Source: Coremacera marginata (lineage: Eukaryota; Arthropoda; Insecta; Diptera; Sciomyzidae). Taken from it: a stretch of DNA of 64,000 nt. The stretch lies in contig OU612047.1 of NCBI GenBank assembly GCA_914767935.1, positions 150,342,778 through 150,406,777 on the forward strand, given 5' to 3'. The notes below the pieces were generated by a model, which saw only the letters and a program-made list of their open reading frames with translations, did not search any database and was not told the DNA's origin. Below, in pieces: positions 35,306 to 47,396 of the stretch; within the stretch, counting starts at the first letter, position 1, and each line of letters begins with the position of its first letter. The position numbers were made by a program, and so were the translations under genes.

Positions 35306-36087
35306 CGTTGCTCTTGTAATTTACATAATTGCTATAGTCAGTTTAGAAACATAGAGCTCAACAAAAAAAAAAAAAAACAAGGCAAGCAAACGAACCGACT
35401 GTCAGACGCAACCAAAAAGAGCCTAACATTCGGTCGTGCCACCCAACGACACAGCGGCAACAAAACCTATAAAAGAATCTAAAAAAGATGCGATGCAAAA
35501 ACTTGTGCTGCGTACTGTTGTTGTTGTTGACACCAAAATGACAGCAAAAAAAAAAAAATACAAATAAAGATGAAGGAAAAAAAAACAAACCGTAAGAAAG
35601 TGTTCGGAATGGCTTTTGAGGTTAAATGTCGCACGTAGTTGTGTTGAACAGTTGAGTGCAAATTTTTTCACGCACTCCAGATGAAGTCAGCTTAATGGTT
35701 ATATAATGAAGCAGATGAACAATTGTGTGTAGAATTTAAGGACCTATTATGAAGCAGATATTCATAAAAAAAAAAAAAAAAAAAAAAAAAAGATTAAGAA
35801 AGAAAAACTAAGATCTTAGCTTGACTGAACAATTTAATTATAATGAGGTGATTTTTGGCCTTGTTAAGGAGACAAGAAACACTCGATGTTTGGACAATAT
35901 TAAGCAAATTATCTTGCTTCAATTTGTAATACTGATAGAAAAACTTTAAACGTGTCAAACAAGATATTCAACTGATTTGTTCTAATTTTCCGATTCATGA
36001 CATTGTAAATTCTAAATATTACCCAACTTTACAGCATTTTTTTTAAATTTGTCCCAAAACTATGCTGATAATTTTGAAATGTACATA
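35305..36087. other. Spacer with long A tracts
   Basis: Contains an A25-class run at about 35767-35791. No recognised genes. Confidence 0.5.
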
Positions 36088-36149
36088 ACAGGTCATTCAA
36101 TAGCTCCGTAGGATAAAGTTAGAAAAAAAAAAAATTGTGATAAAACTCG

Positions 36150-37180
36150 ACCATATAATTCATCATAGTTGCCTTCGATACCGAGACAACGATTATAGCG
36201 ATTTTCCAACTTTTCAATACCAATTTTATAGCACGATTTCTCTTTCTCCTCAAAATAGGCCTCAGTTTCAGCGATAACTTCATCATTGGACTTGAATTTC
36301 TTGCCAGCAAGCATTCGCTTGAGATCTGAAAACAGGATAAAGTCACTGGGGCTAAATCTGGAGAATACGGTGGTTGGCTAAGCAACTTGAAGCCCAATTC
36401 ATTCAATTTTGCTATCGCCTTCATCGATTTTTGAAACAACACTATTTTCTTTTGCAAATGTGGCCGTTTCTTAGCGATTTCATCCATCAATCGATCCAGA
36501 AGTGCACAGAAATATTCGCTGTTGATTTTGGTTCCTTTTTGGAGATAGTCGATGAGTATCATTTCTTTCGCATCCCAAAATACAGACGCCATCACCTTAC
36601 AAGCCGACTGTTGGGCCGATTGCTCGGTTTGGATTCGGTTTATCGACTGCTGTCCACTCAGCTGACTGTCTTTTAGATTCTGGTGTGTGTATAAGTGAAG
36701 CCATGTTTCATCCATTGTCACATATCGACGATAGAATTCGATTTTATTGCGGTTTACCAGCACCAAACACTCCTCTGAAGCATCAATTCGTTATTGTTTT
36801 TCGTCGACTATGAGCTCACGCGGCACCCACTTTGCACAGAGCTTTCACATACCCAAATGTTTGTGTAAAATGGTAAAAACACTACCATCTAATATATTTA
36901 CAATGTCAGCTAGCTCGTGCACCTTCATTTTGCGATCGTTTATAACCAGTTTGTGGATTTTTTTGATATTACGTGGAATAACAGTCTGATTTTGGCGTCC
37001 ACTGCGCTCTGCATTATTTGTGCGGGTACGACCACGTTTAAATTCAGCAGTCCACTTTTCTGCCATTTGTCTCGATGGAGCAGAGTCCGGATAATGTTTA
37101 TCAAGCCATTGTTTGGTTTCCACTGTATTTTTTTTCATCAAAAAGCAATGCTTTATCAAAACTCGAAATTCACTATTTTC
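36150..37180 (-). pseudogene. Mariner transposase, irritans type, copy 2 (broken)
   Basis: The minus strand encodes IKHCFLMKKNTVETKQWLDK, the helix-turn-helix region with RSGRQNQTVIPRNIKKIHKL, and LADIVNILDGSVFTILHKHL. It then hits TGA where irritans relatives have Arg (GM*KLCAKWV). After this come RIDASEECLVLVNRNKIEFY and VTMDETWLHLY (first catalytic Asp). The second catalytic block is lost: VLFQKSMK reads straight across the missing HQDNAPCH. A frameshift follows YSPDLAP. The tail AETEAYFEEKEKS and NRYNRCLGIEGNYDE is present in the shifted frame. The start region is also frameshifted near 37165. The enzyme is certainly dead. Confidence 0.93.
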
Positions 37181-37298
37181 CCTTTTTTTTTTTTTTTTGT
37201 TTCAATAACAATAGTTGCACGCATCAATTGACTGATTGTTGTTAAATTTGTATACATATCGTTTAAAGGTTGGTACTAAAATAGAAATCATATGGAAA

Positions 37299-37823
37299 GG
37301 TTATATTTTATCGAGCTCAAGGTCAATGTTGCTTTCCGAAGAAAACAACTGAAGGAAAAACAACTAACAACAACAATACCCTATATAGAGTATCAATCAC
37401 ATATCAGACTAGACAGCTGTTTCGTTGGCCGCTACACCAACTCATCAGTAGCCTTTTTTCGTGATTCTTGCTGTGATCTACTAAGCTCTTAATTTTCTAC
37501 ATGTTTCACGCATGCAATTAGTAAATTACCCTGAATTGCATGTACGAGAATACAAATGATATGAAAGCAGCTTAAAGTTCTTCTAATTTGTGAAGCATAC
37601 TTTCAGGGAAAGTAAGTTCTATTATTCGTAGATACTCGTAGATCAAAGCTTTTCTAAATACTCAAAGATTTTGTTGTGCTAGTTGTTGTTGCTCTTTGAA
37701 GATTTGTTTTTTTGAAAACTTAGATTTTTAATTTATTGTGTGTAAACACACACAAATAATCATATTTTCAACGGCCGGGCTCTGCCGTAATTAATTCTCT
37801 GGTCGTAATTAATTTACAAATAA
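37299..37823. mobile_element. 525-bp insertion in mariner copy 2 with 13-bp target duplication
   Basis: AATCATATGGAAA occurs at 37286-37298 and again at 37824-37836. The uninterrupted mariner at about 8911-8923 has it once. This is direct evidence of an insertion with a 13-bp duplication. The inserted DNA contains a fragment (37443-37590) of the ACACAGA family and otherwise unfamiliar sequence, including a GTAATTAATT repeat pair near its right end. A duplication of this length is typical of non-LTR retroposition, but no poly-A tail or coding sequence is obvious. Confidence 0.85.
37443..37590 (+). repeat. ACACAGA-family fragment
   Basis: Aligns with 48770-48880: GTGATTCTTGCTGTGATC followed by a CTAAGCT block, then GTAAATTACC and GCATGTACG. 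It lies within the insertion at 37299-37823. Confidence 0.6.
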
Positions 37824-37889
37824 AATCATATGGAAAAAATCTAGTAACGCCATCTATGTTTCATCCTATGGACTTTTTGAACGTACTGT

Positions 37890-39870
37890 TAATATACAGT
37901 TTCTCTTTTTCGTTTCCTTACTATTCTACTGTGACGTCTTTGTTGACTCTATAACTGATTTTTTTTTCTCCCCATATGTAATTTTTTATTTTTAGGTCAC
38001 AACCATCAGAATAATGGGTATTTTCCCCCATTACCTTACAATTGTAAGGTAGTAATGTAATGTAGTGTAACATTGTAATGAGCGGCTAGATGCAGCTAGT
38101 TCCTTTAAAAAAAAAAACAGAAAAAATTAAAAAAAAAATAAAAAAATATTAAGATGATCTTTATAACATTAAAGTAATAAATAAGGGAATTCGAAGCTAA
38201 AACTTAAAATTTTTTTTGATCCAAGTTTTTTCTAAAGAATCTTTGTGGTACTCTAGTATCTCAATACCTACTGAACCGATACATTTTATATTTGACACAG
38301 TTATTTTTCATTTCATTAGCTTGTGATTAAAAGTAGGCAGCATGTTTTCGTAACTATTGATCCTTGTTTTATACGCATAGTTTCTATATAAATTTTCAAT
38401 GCAAATGAAAATTTTGAGATGAAATTTTTTTGAGCATTTCAGAAATAAGTAATACTCTACTCTAATGCAAAAATATTGTTGGTCTGTGATGTTTATCTAT
38501 TTTTCTTAAAATGTTTTGCTTTTTTTTCTTACATTTCATATACAATTTTAATAGTGGCACTTTTAATAAATTAATAGTAAATAAATACATGTTAGGTTGT
38601 TTGCTATTTTTTAAAAGCCGCATTAACGTTAAATACAATTACAGCTTATATTTCGATAAACGTCAAGGCAAAATAAAAAAAAAAAAAAACATAATAAACA
38701 AAAACGTTTTGGGGTAATTTTTTTTCACTTAAACAACAATTTAAGCACACAAATTTAAGTAATACTATATTATTAATATGCTTTAAAATTGCATGCATTT
38801 CATATATGAACGTACAAACATACAAACAGAAACATTCCATACAAGCACTAACATGCAGTATATGTATAGAAAAATAGCAACAAACTGCTGACATTGTTTG
38901 AAATTTTTTGTTGTTAGTGGAAGAGAAAAAAAAAAAACAAATATTAAATGCATGTTGACAGTTTTACATTCAATTTCAATTTCACTGAAAAAAAGAACGA
39001 AAAAAAATGCAAAGTGTAACATTTTTCCACAGCAATTTAGCAGCAGCTGACAACAATATTAATATACATGACCAAACGTGAGCAGCGCCATCTTTGATGC
39101 CATATTGTTATTTATATGCACCTCATCAACATATCAAACACCATGTTGCAGTTAAAAAAAAAATAAAAAAAAAAAATAAAAAGCGCACGTTAACTTTAAT
39201 CAACAAAGCCAAGTAAACATTTATATGTGTGTTTCTGTGTGTGTGTGTGTGTGTGTGCTTGCATTGTTATGTTTTTGTACACATTTACTGAATGACCACA
39301 TTTTTGTCGTTTTAATAGCAACAACATTTTGAAAAATAACAGTTACTTTATAATGACTACTATAAAACATGCCAACACATTAGACATACACTCACAAAAA
39401 AAAAAAAATTAAATAAAATAAAATCATTTTATGTAAATTTGTGTGCACAATGTTTGTGTGCAGTTTTTTCTTTTAATATAATTAAAGCTTCCGTTTTATC
39501 GTCATGCTTAAGTTTTTAAATTATAACAAAATCATAACAGAAATAAGCAGACTAAAGCAAGAACAACAGAAAAAAAATCGAAATGAACAAAAATTGATAT
39601 TGTCACATTTTGAATACTTTTTGTCATATTTTGACAATGAATACTTTTTGTCATATTTCCCTTTTTAGTATTTTGAATTCTGACCTAGAGTTACGTCTTA
39701 CAGCACGTTTTGTATGCGCAAATTTTTAGAACACATGTAACGTTTTTGTTCACTTTTTGGGTTACACCTACAGCCTTTAATAATCATCGTACAAAATTAA
39801 AATATATGCCAAGATATCAGTTATACGTCGAATGAGACGAACATTTAATTGTGGATTTTATTTCTTCTTT
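37890..39870. other. AT-rich DNA with one perfect palindrome
   Basis: ACCTTACAATTGTAAGGT at 38033-38050 is a perfect 18-bp palindrome. A TG microsatellite lies at about 39236-39257. No genes recognised. Confidence 0.5.
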
Positions 39871-40365
39871 ACTAATCGCATTGTTTTGCCATTAGGCAAT
39901 TAATACTAGAACTTGTGTGTTCTGTGGAAGGTCTTTTGTTGAAATGGCGTAGATTATTACACAATATTTAAAAGGAACATGGGTATCATAAGCTAAGGTA
40001 AGTTATACTTATACTAGTAAAGATTTCCTAAGGGCTTTGCAACAGGCACTTGCGTTGCTCTCCTATGATTTTTTTTAATTTATTTTTATCTTTTTAGTTA
40101 TGTTTGACACTTTTTTCACTTCTTTGGTTTTCTGTAGTTAGTTAACTCAATTTTTATTTATTTAATAATGTCACCTTAAATTAGTTTAATTTAATTAAAT
40201 TAATTTAATTTTATTTATCTATGTAGTCTTGCGTGATTCTCGCTATGATCCACTAAGCTGTTTTATGTTCTATTTGTTACATCAATGTACAATCAATGTA
40301 CATCAACGAGTAAATTACTGAGATATATATGTACGTTAGTACAAATGAATTGAAGCAGCTAAGCA
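39871..40365 (+). repeat. ACACAGA-family partial copy
   Basis: Aligns with 48485-48870, including CCATTAGGCAATT, CTAGAACTTGTGTGTTCTGT, GTTATACTTATACTAGT and GTGATTCTCGCTATGATCCA. Neither terminus is convincingly present, so it is a truncated copy. Confidence 0.7.
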
Positions 40366-42783
40366 TTACTTAAGCCTTTTTTATTTTATTATGGGGGTTT
40401 TATTTCTTGGTGTCTTCTCTAATAGGCGCTTTCATAGGCTTTTGTCAGAGTCTGAAACAATATTGATAATTAAATCATTTATATATTTTCTTTAATTTAG
40501 GCCTTGTAACGCCGTAAAACAACATCAACTGTCAAAATGTGTCCTCCTTACTGGCTGCAGTCCTGGTTATGGCCATGCATGCGTTTAAACCAATTTTTAA
40601 GCACTATTTTCACAACGAATGAAGTGACTCCCCAACATGCCTACATTAAACGCATTAAAAAGAAAAAAAGAAACAACAAATTTTCTTGTTCAACTTCATT
40701 TAAATTCAGTTTTACTTATTAATTGAACAAAAACTGTGCTGCTCATTTAGGCGGAAGTAATTAATTGTTAGGACTATCTTCGACAATCAATATTTAGCCA
40801 CGAATTTCGAATTAAACAGACTGTAATTAATAACAACGAACACAAATTGATAATTGCCAGTTTCACAAGAACAACAACAATAATAATAACAGAGATAAGT
40901 AATAAAATATGGAGCAATATAGATATATTAATTAGCCATCGTATTTATTAAATGAGACCCAAAAATATTTCATTACAAATAAGCTGATTATATCGACTGC
41001 CTATCAAAATACAGCCAAACTTAACATACACCAAGCTACAGCTACCTCCTACCCAACCAACATCCCACGTAAATATGCGTGGCTATTACGATTATGTAAG
41101 CCGCCTCCGAATGACGGCCGACCCTTTGTTAACGCTGTATATATAAATAAAAAAACGCTTTCATTGCTATTTTATGGGGTGGAGTTGAATGACGGTAGAG
41201 TTGTAGGGTGGTGGGCTGATGATTTAGCGAGGATGACTGTGGGTGGATCACAAAGTGGGCGTTTGATGGAGGTTCTTAATTGTTGCTGTTAAGCTGTTGG
41301 CAGTGAGAAAAGCACAAAAATTCGCTGTTGACAGAGAAAACTTTAGTAAAGCGTCTTTGGCGGCCACCGTTTTTGGGGGTTCCTCCTCTGGTCTTTGTTC
41401 TTTTGTGGAGTTATTTTTGTACAATATTTTTGTTTTTGTATTTTAATAAACTGTGCCTGTCATGTTCGTGTCATTTTTATTAATTCCATTTGTTGTTGTA
41501 ATTTTATGCCTTTATTTTTGTTGCTGTTGTTTCAGTCGCTGTTTCTGCTACATTCAATTAAGTTGAAAAATTTAGAACAAACGTTTTGAAATACTTTGAC
41601 ACGGCATTCGAAATGCCAGAAGACAAACAAAACATACAAAAAAAAAAAAAAAAAAAAAAAAAAAAACACAAAATAACAAGGAAAACAATTTGAATAATAA
41701 CGACAAAGACACTGAATTTAAATTTTGTTGTAGAATCAAAATGGGCATTAAAAGGCATTTTAGGCTGAATTAAAGGGAATAACATGTTGAAAGCAGCAAC
41801 TTTAGAAGATGGATATGAACGAATAAAGTAATTAAAGACAATTTAATGACATAAAATGGAATATAATGAAGCTTAAACGACCTGAATTGCGGATAAAGCA
41901 AGGTGCTAATTAAGGAACATATTAATTAAAAAACCTAACAGATAAATTCCAAAAACTTGTTATTAATTAAAAAATGTGAAGTAAACAGTAAATGAGCATT
42001 TAAATTTAATTAAAAGCAAGATTTTATAATTAATTCCTAACATTATTTGGATTTTTTTCATATTAAAAAAAAGAATCCTCCAAGTTATTGCTACTTCTTT
42101 AAAGAATTTGCTGTAAGTATATGATTTAAAAATATTCCATTTGGATGCTTTTGGCTCATCCATTACTTAATGTCCGGCTATAATGATGTGCAAAACCGCG
42201 AGCAGTCGCGAAAAAAACCAAAGAATAAAAAACAGCTGAGAAAATATGCTGGCGGGCTCTAAAGTGTTCATGTATGCCAAGCACGTACAACGGACACTAA
42301 TATACACTACAGAATAAAGAAAAAAAAGAAGAGAAAAGAAAAGGTTTTCTATAGTGACCCAAAAAAAGCGAAGAGTAGATTCAAATTCATTCTAGCACAA
42401 GTTGCACCTTTAGAATTGTAGGCGCTTAGTTTATATAATAGTACACGTTATTGTTCTATGCTGCACATAAGAGCACACCAGTAGTTCTGAAAACTTTGAA
42501 AAAAAGTCTAGTGTCGAAAATGCTTTACTAAATTTTAATCAATATTTCTGATGTCGAAGTGGGGTTTTATTTGTTATTTGTTTTAATCACTAAGATCAAG
42601 GAGAAGGGATGGACAGCTGCCTTCCTAGACATCAGAAAAGTTAAAATTATAATACAAAGAAATATTAAAGTGCTACCATTGTATAACAACACATTTGTAC
42701 CCGGTAAAAATAAAAAAGTTTATTGAAATAAATGTACTGTATATGTATGTATATGTATATGTATTGTAAATATATGTAATATA
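40366..42783. other. Gene-free DNA
   Basis: No gene or element recognised. There is an A27-class run at about 41639-41666, and TA/TG-rich sequence lies at 42730-42780. Confidence 0.5.
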
Positions 42784-43149
42784 GGTGGGGTAATATGTAC
42801 CATAGTGTGATGTGTAACACGGCGATTTTTCGTACATATTAACAGTATTTACATGAGTTAATGAACAACTGTGATATGTTTCTTTTGACAGCATCTAGTT
42901 TTTCATAAGTGTTGGAAGTACGCAGCCATACATTTCATTAGAGTTCTTGAAAAGCGTGCTAAAATTTTCGTTACTAAGTTTTTTTTTTAATTTACAAAAA
43001 AAGAGCAATTTGGATAAACTTTTCTTCAGATTTTAAAAGTGAGTAGATGTAAAATGTATTATTGCTTAACACTTTCGGCTTTAGTTACATTTAGGAGGTG
43101 CCTGTCAGAGAATCACTTAATTTTTTCATACAAAAATGAAGAGCGGACA

Positions 43150-43305
43150 TTCCCGCGTTTTTTCTTTACAACATTATTTACACTATGTCGAACAAATGAC
43201 GGGAACTCCTGCCATGACGGGATTTCCCGCTTTTTTTTTCCTCTACACGTTTTTTTAGAATGTGTCAAACAAATGACGGGAATTCCTTAATGACGGAAAT
43301 TCCCT
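43150..43305. promoter_or_regulatory. piggyBac subterminal GACGGGAATTCCC motif cluster, left
   Basis: Repeated motifs at about 43150 (ATTCCCGC), 43197-43232 (TGACGGGAACTCC and TGACGGGATTTCCCGC) and 43273-43305 (TGACGGGAATTCC and TGACGGAAATTCCC). The matching cluster on the right is at 45329-45574. Such subterminal repeats are usually transposase-binding sites in cut-and-paste elements; here that role is inferred. Confidence 0.6.
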
Positions 43306-43452
43306 CATTTAATTTTTTAAGCGTTTTATTTAGTGTTCGGAATATACATTGCGGAACATCCCTTTACAAGTATAAAATAAACAAAATGTTTTAAAATATA
43401 ATTTATACGTAAATATACGATTTTTTATTAAAAATATAATTATATGTAAATA

Positions 43453-45186
43453 CTATTCATTATTGATATGATAGCTTTCAAAACATTCACCGGGGCATAG
43501 TGCCGGCTTATCGAGACAATTTTTGCATTGAAAGCTTGTTTCTTTCCTCTTTTCATTTTTCAGACAATACTTGCATCTCTTTTGATAACTTTTGTTCTTA
43601 CTTGAACGCCGATGTTGTGGAGGGAACGGAATTTTTTCCCGAAAGTGATGAATGCTCATATCTATTGAAGAGGATGGCACTTTGTAATTTTGTTGGACGT
43701 CCGCTATCTGTTACGAAACTAACAAGATCTTTGCCTTCAGCTATATTTGGCAAACTTAATATCAAATCATCTCGAAAGTCCAGAAACGAGTTTTTCGGAC
43801 GAAACATTTTATAAATAAAAAACGAGTTCCATACAGCCATGTCCACAATATGAAATAGGACCTTTTTATACCATCTTATTGTTTTTCTGGGACTGGAATA
43901 ATATGATAATAATTGGTCGGCTCGATCAATTCCTGCCATGTTCTCGTTATAAGCAGCAACGTCTACTGGTTTCATCTTCTTTTGGCCTCTACTGTTAGAA
44001 ACTTCGACAAGACATGGGTGGTATGCCGTAGTTACGGACAAAACATCGCGTTTGTCTTTCCATTTTGTCACATAAATATTTCCTGTTCTTCTCCAAATCA
44101 TTTCGCTTCTTTTTAGTTTCTTACTCGTTATACATTTAGGACTCGGTTTACGATTGGAACGTAAAGTGCCTGTAGAATGGGTTTTGTATGTAAGTAGCGT
44201 ATTGGACAAATCAACGCTGTTGTAGTAATTATCCATATATAAATGGTGGCCACGGTTGAGGTATGGATCCATTAAGTTTTAAAACTACATCTTTTGTTTT
44301 CGATCCTGAGGTCTGATCATCAATATCTTTTCCTGCATATATTTTAACATTTAAAATGTAGCCATCTTTTGTAGTAAGTTCGTAAAACTTAATGCCATAC
44401 CTAGCCCGCTTCTTTTTGTTATATTGTTTAAAGGATAATCTTCCTCTAAACAGCATAAGAGACTCATCTAAAGACAAGTCTTTACCAGGTGCAAAAATGA
44501 AGAAGTGGCATTATTTTTTCCAATTTGCTCTCTCGATTATCTTGTTCATATGACGCATGACAGCTGAAGCTTCTTAGAATTTGCTGGAAACGTCTTCCAG
44601 ACATTACTGCGCCAAATATTGGTTGAAAATACAACATATTCTTTGAAAACATTTTTTGAATAGATGGTTTTTTGTTTTGGCCTTGAAGCAAGCATATAGC
44701 GAGAAATTTAAGCATTTCATCTTTTGACGTTTCGGAAAAATTAATTTCTGGTCGCTTTCTTGTCGATGGTTTAGAGTCATTGTTATCCAAATTTTTCGCA
44801 TAAGCATTTGTCGAAGAAACCAATAAATTAGCTACGTTTTCATCAAACAAATTTTAAAATATCATTAGAGGGGATGTGTCACTATTTATTTCGCCACGAA
44901 TGCTCCTAGATTCGTTGAATGGAAATGATGGTATTGGCTTTGTATTCTCATGCCAAATATTATCACTTTCAACATCATATTCACTATTACTTTCAATATC
45001 GGAAGCAACTGCATCATCACTCTTCTGACTAGAATCTTCCTGAATAGTGTCATCGAGTTCAGTATCAACATCGCTGTCGTCATCAGAACTCCAATAGCCG
45101 GTCAATTCTTCTTTATCCAATGAATTTTCGTCTTCTGAATCTGCTAACATTTCATCCACCCATTTTTGCAAATTTTTATTTGTCAT
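43453..45186 (-). pseudogene. piggyBac transposase (one nonsense codon, several frameshifts)
   Basis: The minus strand from 45186 begins MTNKNLQKWVDEMLADSEDE, an acidic N-terminus usual for the family. An in-frame TAA follows PLMIF near 44854, then NLFDENVANLLVSSTNAYAK continues in frame. A frameshift, probably with a small deletion, lies near 44480 before PGKDLSLDESLMLFRGRL, which holds the first catalytic Asp. A single extra base near 44272 precedes MDPYLNRGHHLYMDNYYNSV with the second Asp. The third is in NENMAGIDRADQLLSYYS. A last frameshift near 43680 precedes the cysteine-rich domain (RCKYCLKN, QCKNCLDKPALCPGECFESY). All DDD residues and the C-terminal zinc-binding domain survive, so decay is recent. 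The total, about 570 residues, matches the family. Confidence 0.95.
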
Positions 45187-45328
45187 ATTTTATCTATAAA
45201 ACACTTTATAAAACTACAAAAAGAATTGTTTTTATAGTTTTACAGCCGAAAATTAACTTACAAAACTGATCGCACTCAGAAAATCAATTAATTTTACGTA
45301 CATGGATTTCTTATGCACTTTACGCGTG

Positions 45329-45574
45329 AATTCCCGCAGTTCGATTTATTGAAGCCGATTCTAAACAAAAAAAATGTTGTACGTTAACTTTAAATGGTAG
45401 TTCCCCTGGTTTTGCTTGTTAGTGCTATTATTTTAGCACTTTACTAACACTAATTCTGTACAGTGATAACAAATTTTTCGGTTTTGACGGTTGAAAAATT
45501 CAATTTGAAAAGTAGCGAGAATTCCCGTCATTGGTTAATTTAAGGACAAGTTAAGGACGGGAGTTCCCGCAGTT
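45329..45574. promoter_or_regulatory. piggyBac subterminal GACGGGAATTCCC motif cluster, right
   Basis: Motifs at about 45332 (GAATTCCCGCAGTTCGA), 45404 (GTTCCCC), 45525 (GAATTCCCGTCATTGG) and 45555-45574 (GACGGGAGTTCCCGCAGTTC). Orientation is mirrored relative to the left cluster. Confidence 0.6.
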
Positions 45575-45778
45575 CAGGCGAAAGTGTTAATATCTTCAAA
45601 AATAACAAAAGATTTTTGAATTTTTTCAAGTTGTGATAAAATTACATCAATGAGAAAAAAGTGATTTACATTCGGGTAATGTGTAACAGTTATAGTGGCG
45701 TGATGTGTAACACATCTTGCACATTATAATTACCATTAAAGAGACAACAACGTCAAACTCTGAAATGCAATCACATCA

Positions 45779-46072
45779 ATGGCATTAAAAGAGATCGGCC
45801 CAGTTCATACTATTCAGCCTAGAGTAAAATCCAATCGTGGTAGAAAGTCAATGAAAAGCTGTATTCTAACAACGCCACAGAGACGTTTACAGTTGCAGGA
45901 GGTGGCAAAAAAAAAAAAAAAATATGGAAAAGAAAACCAAACAAGCGACAGAGAAAGATACAGGTGCTCGGCAGCACTTCGTCGTCATCTGAAGAAGATC
46001 GAAATTTTTGCATGATTTATTGCGATTTTTTTCCAATAAATTCAAGTCACAAAAAATAATATTTTTTTATAT
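45779..46072 (+). pseudogene. Pogo-type transposase C-terminal fragment
   Basis: From 45779 the + strand encodes a segment containing RGRKSMKSCILTTPQRRLQL, then EEVAKKKK-like lysines (poly-A run 45908-45922). This resembles the GRK.GKS.ILT.TP....LEEE..KKK tail that follows the DDE domain in pogo/jerky-type transposases. A frame change then gives STSSSSEEDRNFCMIYCDFF, recalling the acidic-serine stretch and Cys-rich C-terminus of such proteins. The catalytic domain and the N-terminal DNA-binding domain are absent. It lies just inside the proposed right end of the host element. Family assignment is moderate; it is certainly non-functional. Confidence 0.6.
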
Positions 46073-46222
46073 TTGAGCCATTTTATATGTGAGAATTGTC
46101 ACTCCGATATGGATAATTCCAACGAATATTTATTTTACGAGTATTTTTTTTTTCCTGCTATTAATTCAACTATTCATATATTCTATTGAAATGAGCGATT
46201 AGTATTTTAATGTCTACGTATG

Positions 46223-46240
46223 TGTGTGTGTGTGTGTGTG
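46223..46240. repeat. TG microsatellite
   Basis: About nine uninterrupted TG units. Confidence 0.9.
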
Positions 46241-46390
46241 CATTGAGAATAAGATAGATTTACATGATATTACTATTATTTCATTAAGTTCTTATCATAA
46301 CACTTTTAGTAAATATATACATAAATAATCAAAGTTCTTGGTATCTAAAGCAATATTTTGTAAGTGTTACATATTACCCACCGATTTTAA

Positions 46391-47396
46391 CAAGACCAAA
46401 AAGCCATATTTGAAATGTTTGTTCTACTTCATGCATTTCTCAAAAAATTCAACAGCCATGAACAACACTCAAGCCATGGTATTACTAATGGCTCAAAGAG
46501 AGATGAAGGGGTGGGAGCTGGAGGTTTTGGCTTAAGGCAGGGAAAATCTATATATGCCAGCATGAGCACAGGTAGTTCAGTATTCCAAGCTGAAGTCCAC
46601 GCCATTGAGATCTGCCTAAGAGAGTATGTAAACAGTCCCACTAGGAACAAAAACATTTACATTCACTCTGATAGTAAAGCAGCTCTACTTGCACTTAGTG
46701 CGTATAAAATCACGTCCAAACTCGTATGGGATTGCCTACAGCTACTTATCAAGGTATCAACCCATAACAGAGTCCATCTCATTTGGGTACCAGGTTATAG
46801 CGGCTATTTAGGTAACGAGATCGCGGACAAACTAGCCAGGAAAGGGGCTGCAAGGTCCTTCATAGGCCCAGAACCATTCTGCGGGATACCATGGAGCACT
46901 ATGCGCTATAACATTAAAATGTGGCTAAACAGAGAGACACTTCATTACTGGAGGGAAACTGAAGGTAACAGACAGGCTAAAACATTCATGCCAACCACTT
47001 CGCTCCAAAAAACGAAACAATTCCTGACTCTAAGTGGAAGATCTATCAGACTTGTAACAGGTTTCCTAACTGGACATTAAGGTAAATAAACACTTATCAA
47101 CCATGGGTATAGTACAGGAAGATCTGTGTAGATTATGTAATGAAGATGAAGAAACACATCTTGTGTCACTATAACGGTCTAATCAGGACCGATCTTCGCT
47201 ATTTAGGTGCATTGTACCTAGAACCGCATCTAATAGCGGATAGTTCACCCAAGGACATCGCTCGGTTCCTAACGCACTTAATGATTAACGATGAATTATA
47301 ATTTATAGAGGTTTGTTACAATAGGCCTTTGAGGCCGCAGTAACTAGATGACTTGCTCCCTCCTCACTGAACTAACTAACTAACTAACTAACACTC
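46391..47396 (+). pseudogene. LINE 3' fragment with RNase H domain and AACT tail
   Basis: The frame at 46415-47080 encodes an RNase H domain: ITNGSKRDEGVGAGGFGLR (first Asp position replaced by Asn in TNGS), SSVFQAEVHAIEICLREYV with the catalytic Glu, NIYIHSDSKAALLAL with the second Asp, and HLIWVPGYSGYLGNEIADKL with His and the last Asp. Downstream, in another frame, DLCRLCNEDEETHL is the Cys-rich motif that follows RNase H in I/LOA-type elements. Stops interrupt it afterwards. The 3' UTR ends in an (AACT)n tail at 47369-47393, the microsatellite-type tail of some non-LTR clades. The reverse transcriptase is missing (5' truncation). Confidence 0.88.

Larger units (their letters stand above)
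36088..37889 (-). mobile_element. Mariner element, irritans type, copy 2 (interrupted)
   Basis: The left end ACAGGTCATTCAATAGCTCC and right end (reverse complement) ACAGTACGTTCAAAAAGTCC are inverted, with TA at both flanks (36086-36087 and 37890-37891). After removing the 525-bp insertion at 37299-37823 and one 13-bp duplication, the element is about 1.26 kb. It is closely related to the copy at 6778-8980. Confidence 0.92.
43070..45586 (-). mobile_element. piggyBac-type element, complete ends
   Basis: TTAA lies on both sides (43066-43069 and 45587-45590), and the ends are inverted: CACTTTCGGC at left, GCGAAAGTG at right. TTAA duplication is diagnostic of piggyBac. Length is 2.5 kb. Both subterminal regions carry repeated TGACGGGAATTCC-type motifs, the likely transposase binding sites. 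The transposase reads on the minus strand and is broken. Confidence 0.95.
42784..46382 (+). mobile_element. Pogo-like element split by piggyBac
   Basis: The left end GGTGGGGTAATATGTACC and right end GTGTTACATATTACCCACC are inverted. A transposase C-terminal fragment of pogo type lies near the right end. Without the piggyBac the element is about 1.1 kb, so it is internally deleted. The motif GTGATGTGTAACAC occurs at about 42807 and about 45700, and inverted as GTGTAACACATCAC at about 47484. The true right terminus could therefore be near 47500 with a LINE between; the boundaries are tentative. Confidence 0.55.

Noticed and set aside
35113..35482. Poly-Val/poly-Leu open frames that could look like membrane proteins
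   Set aside because: Translation of a GTT trinucleotide array.
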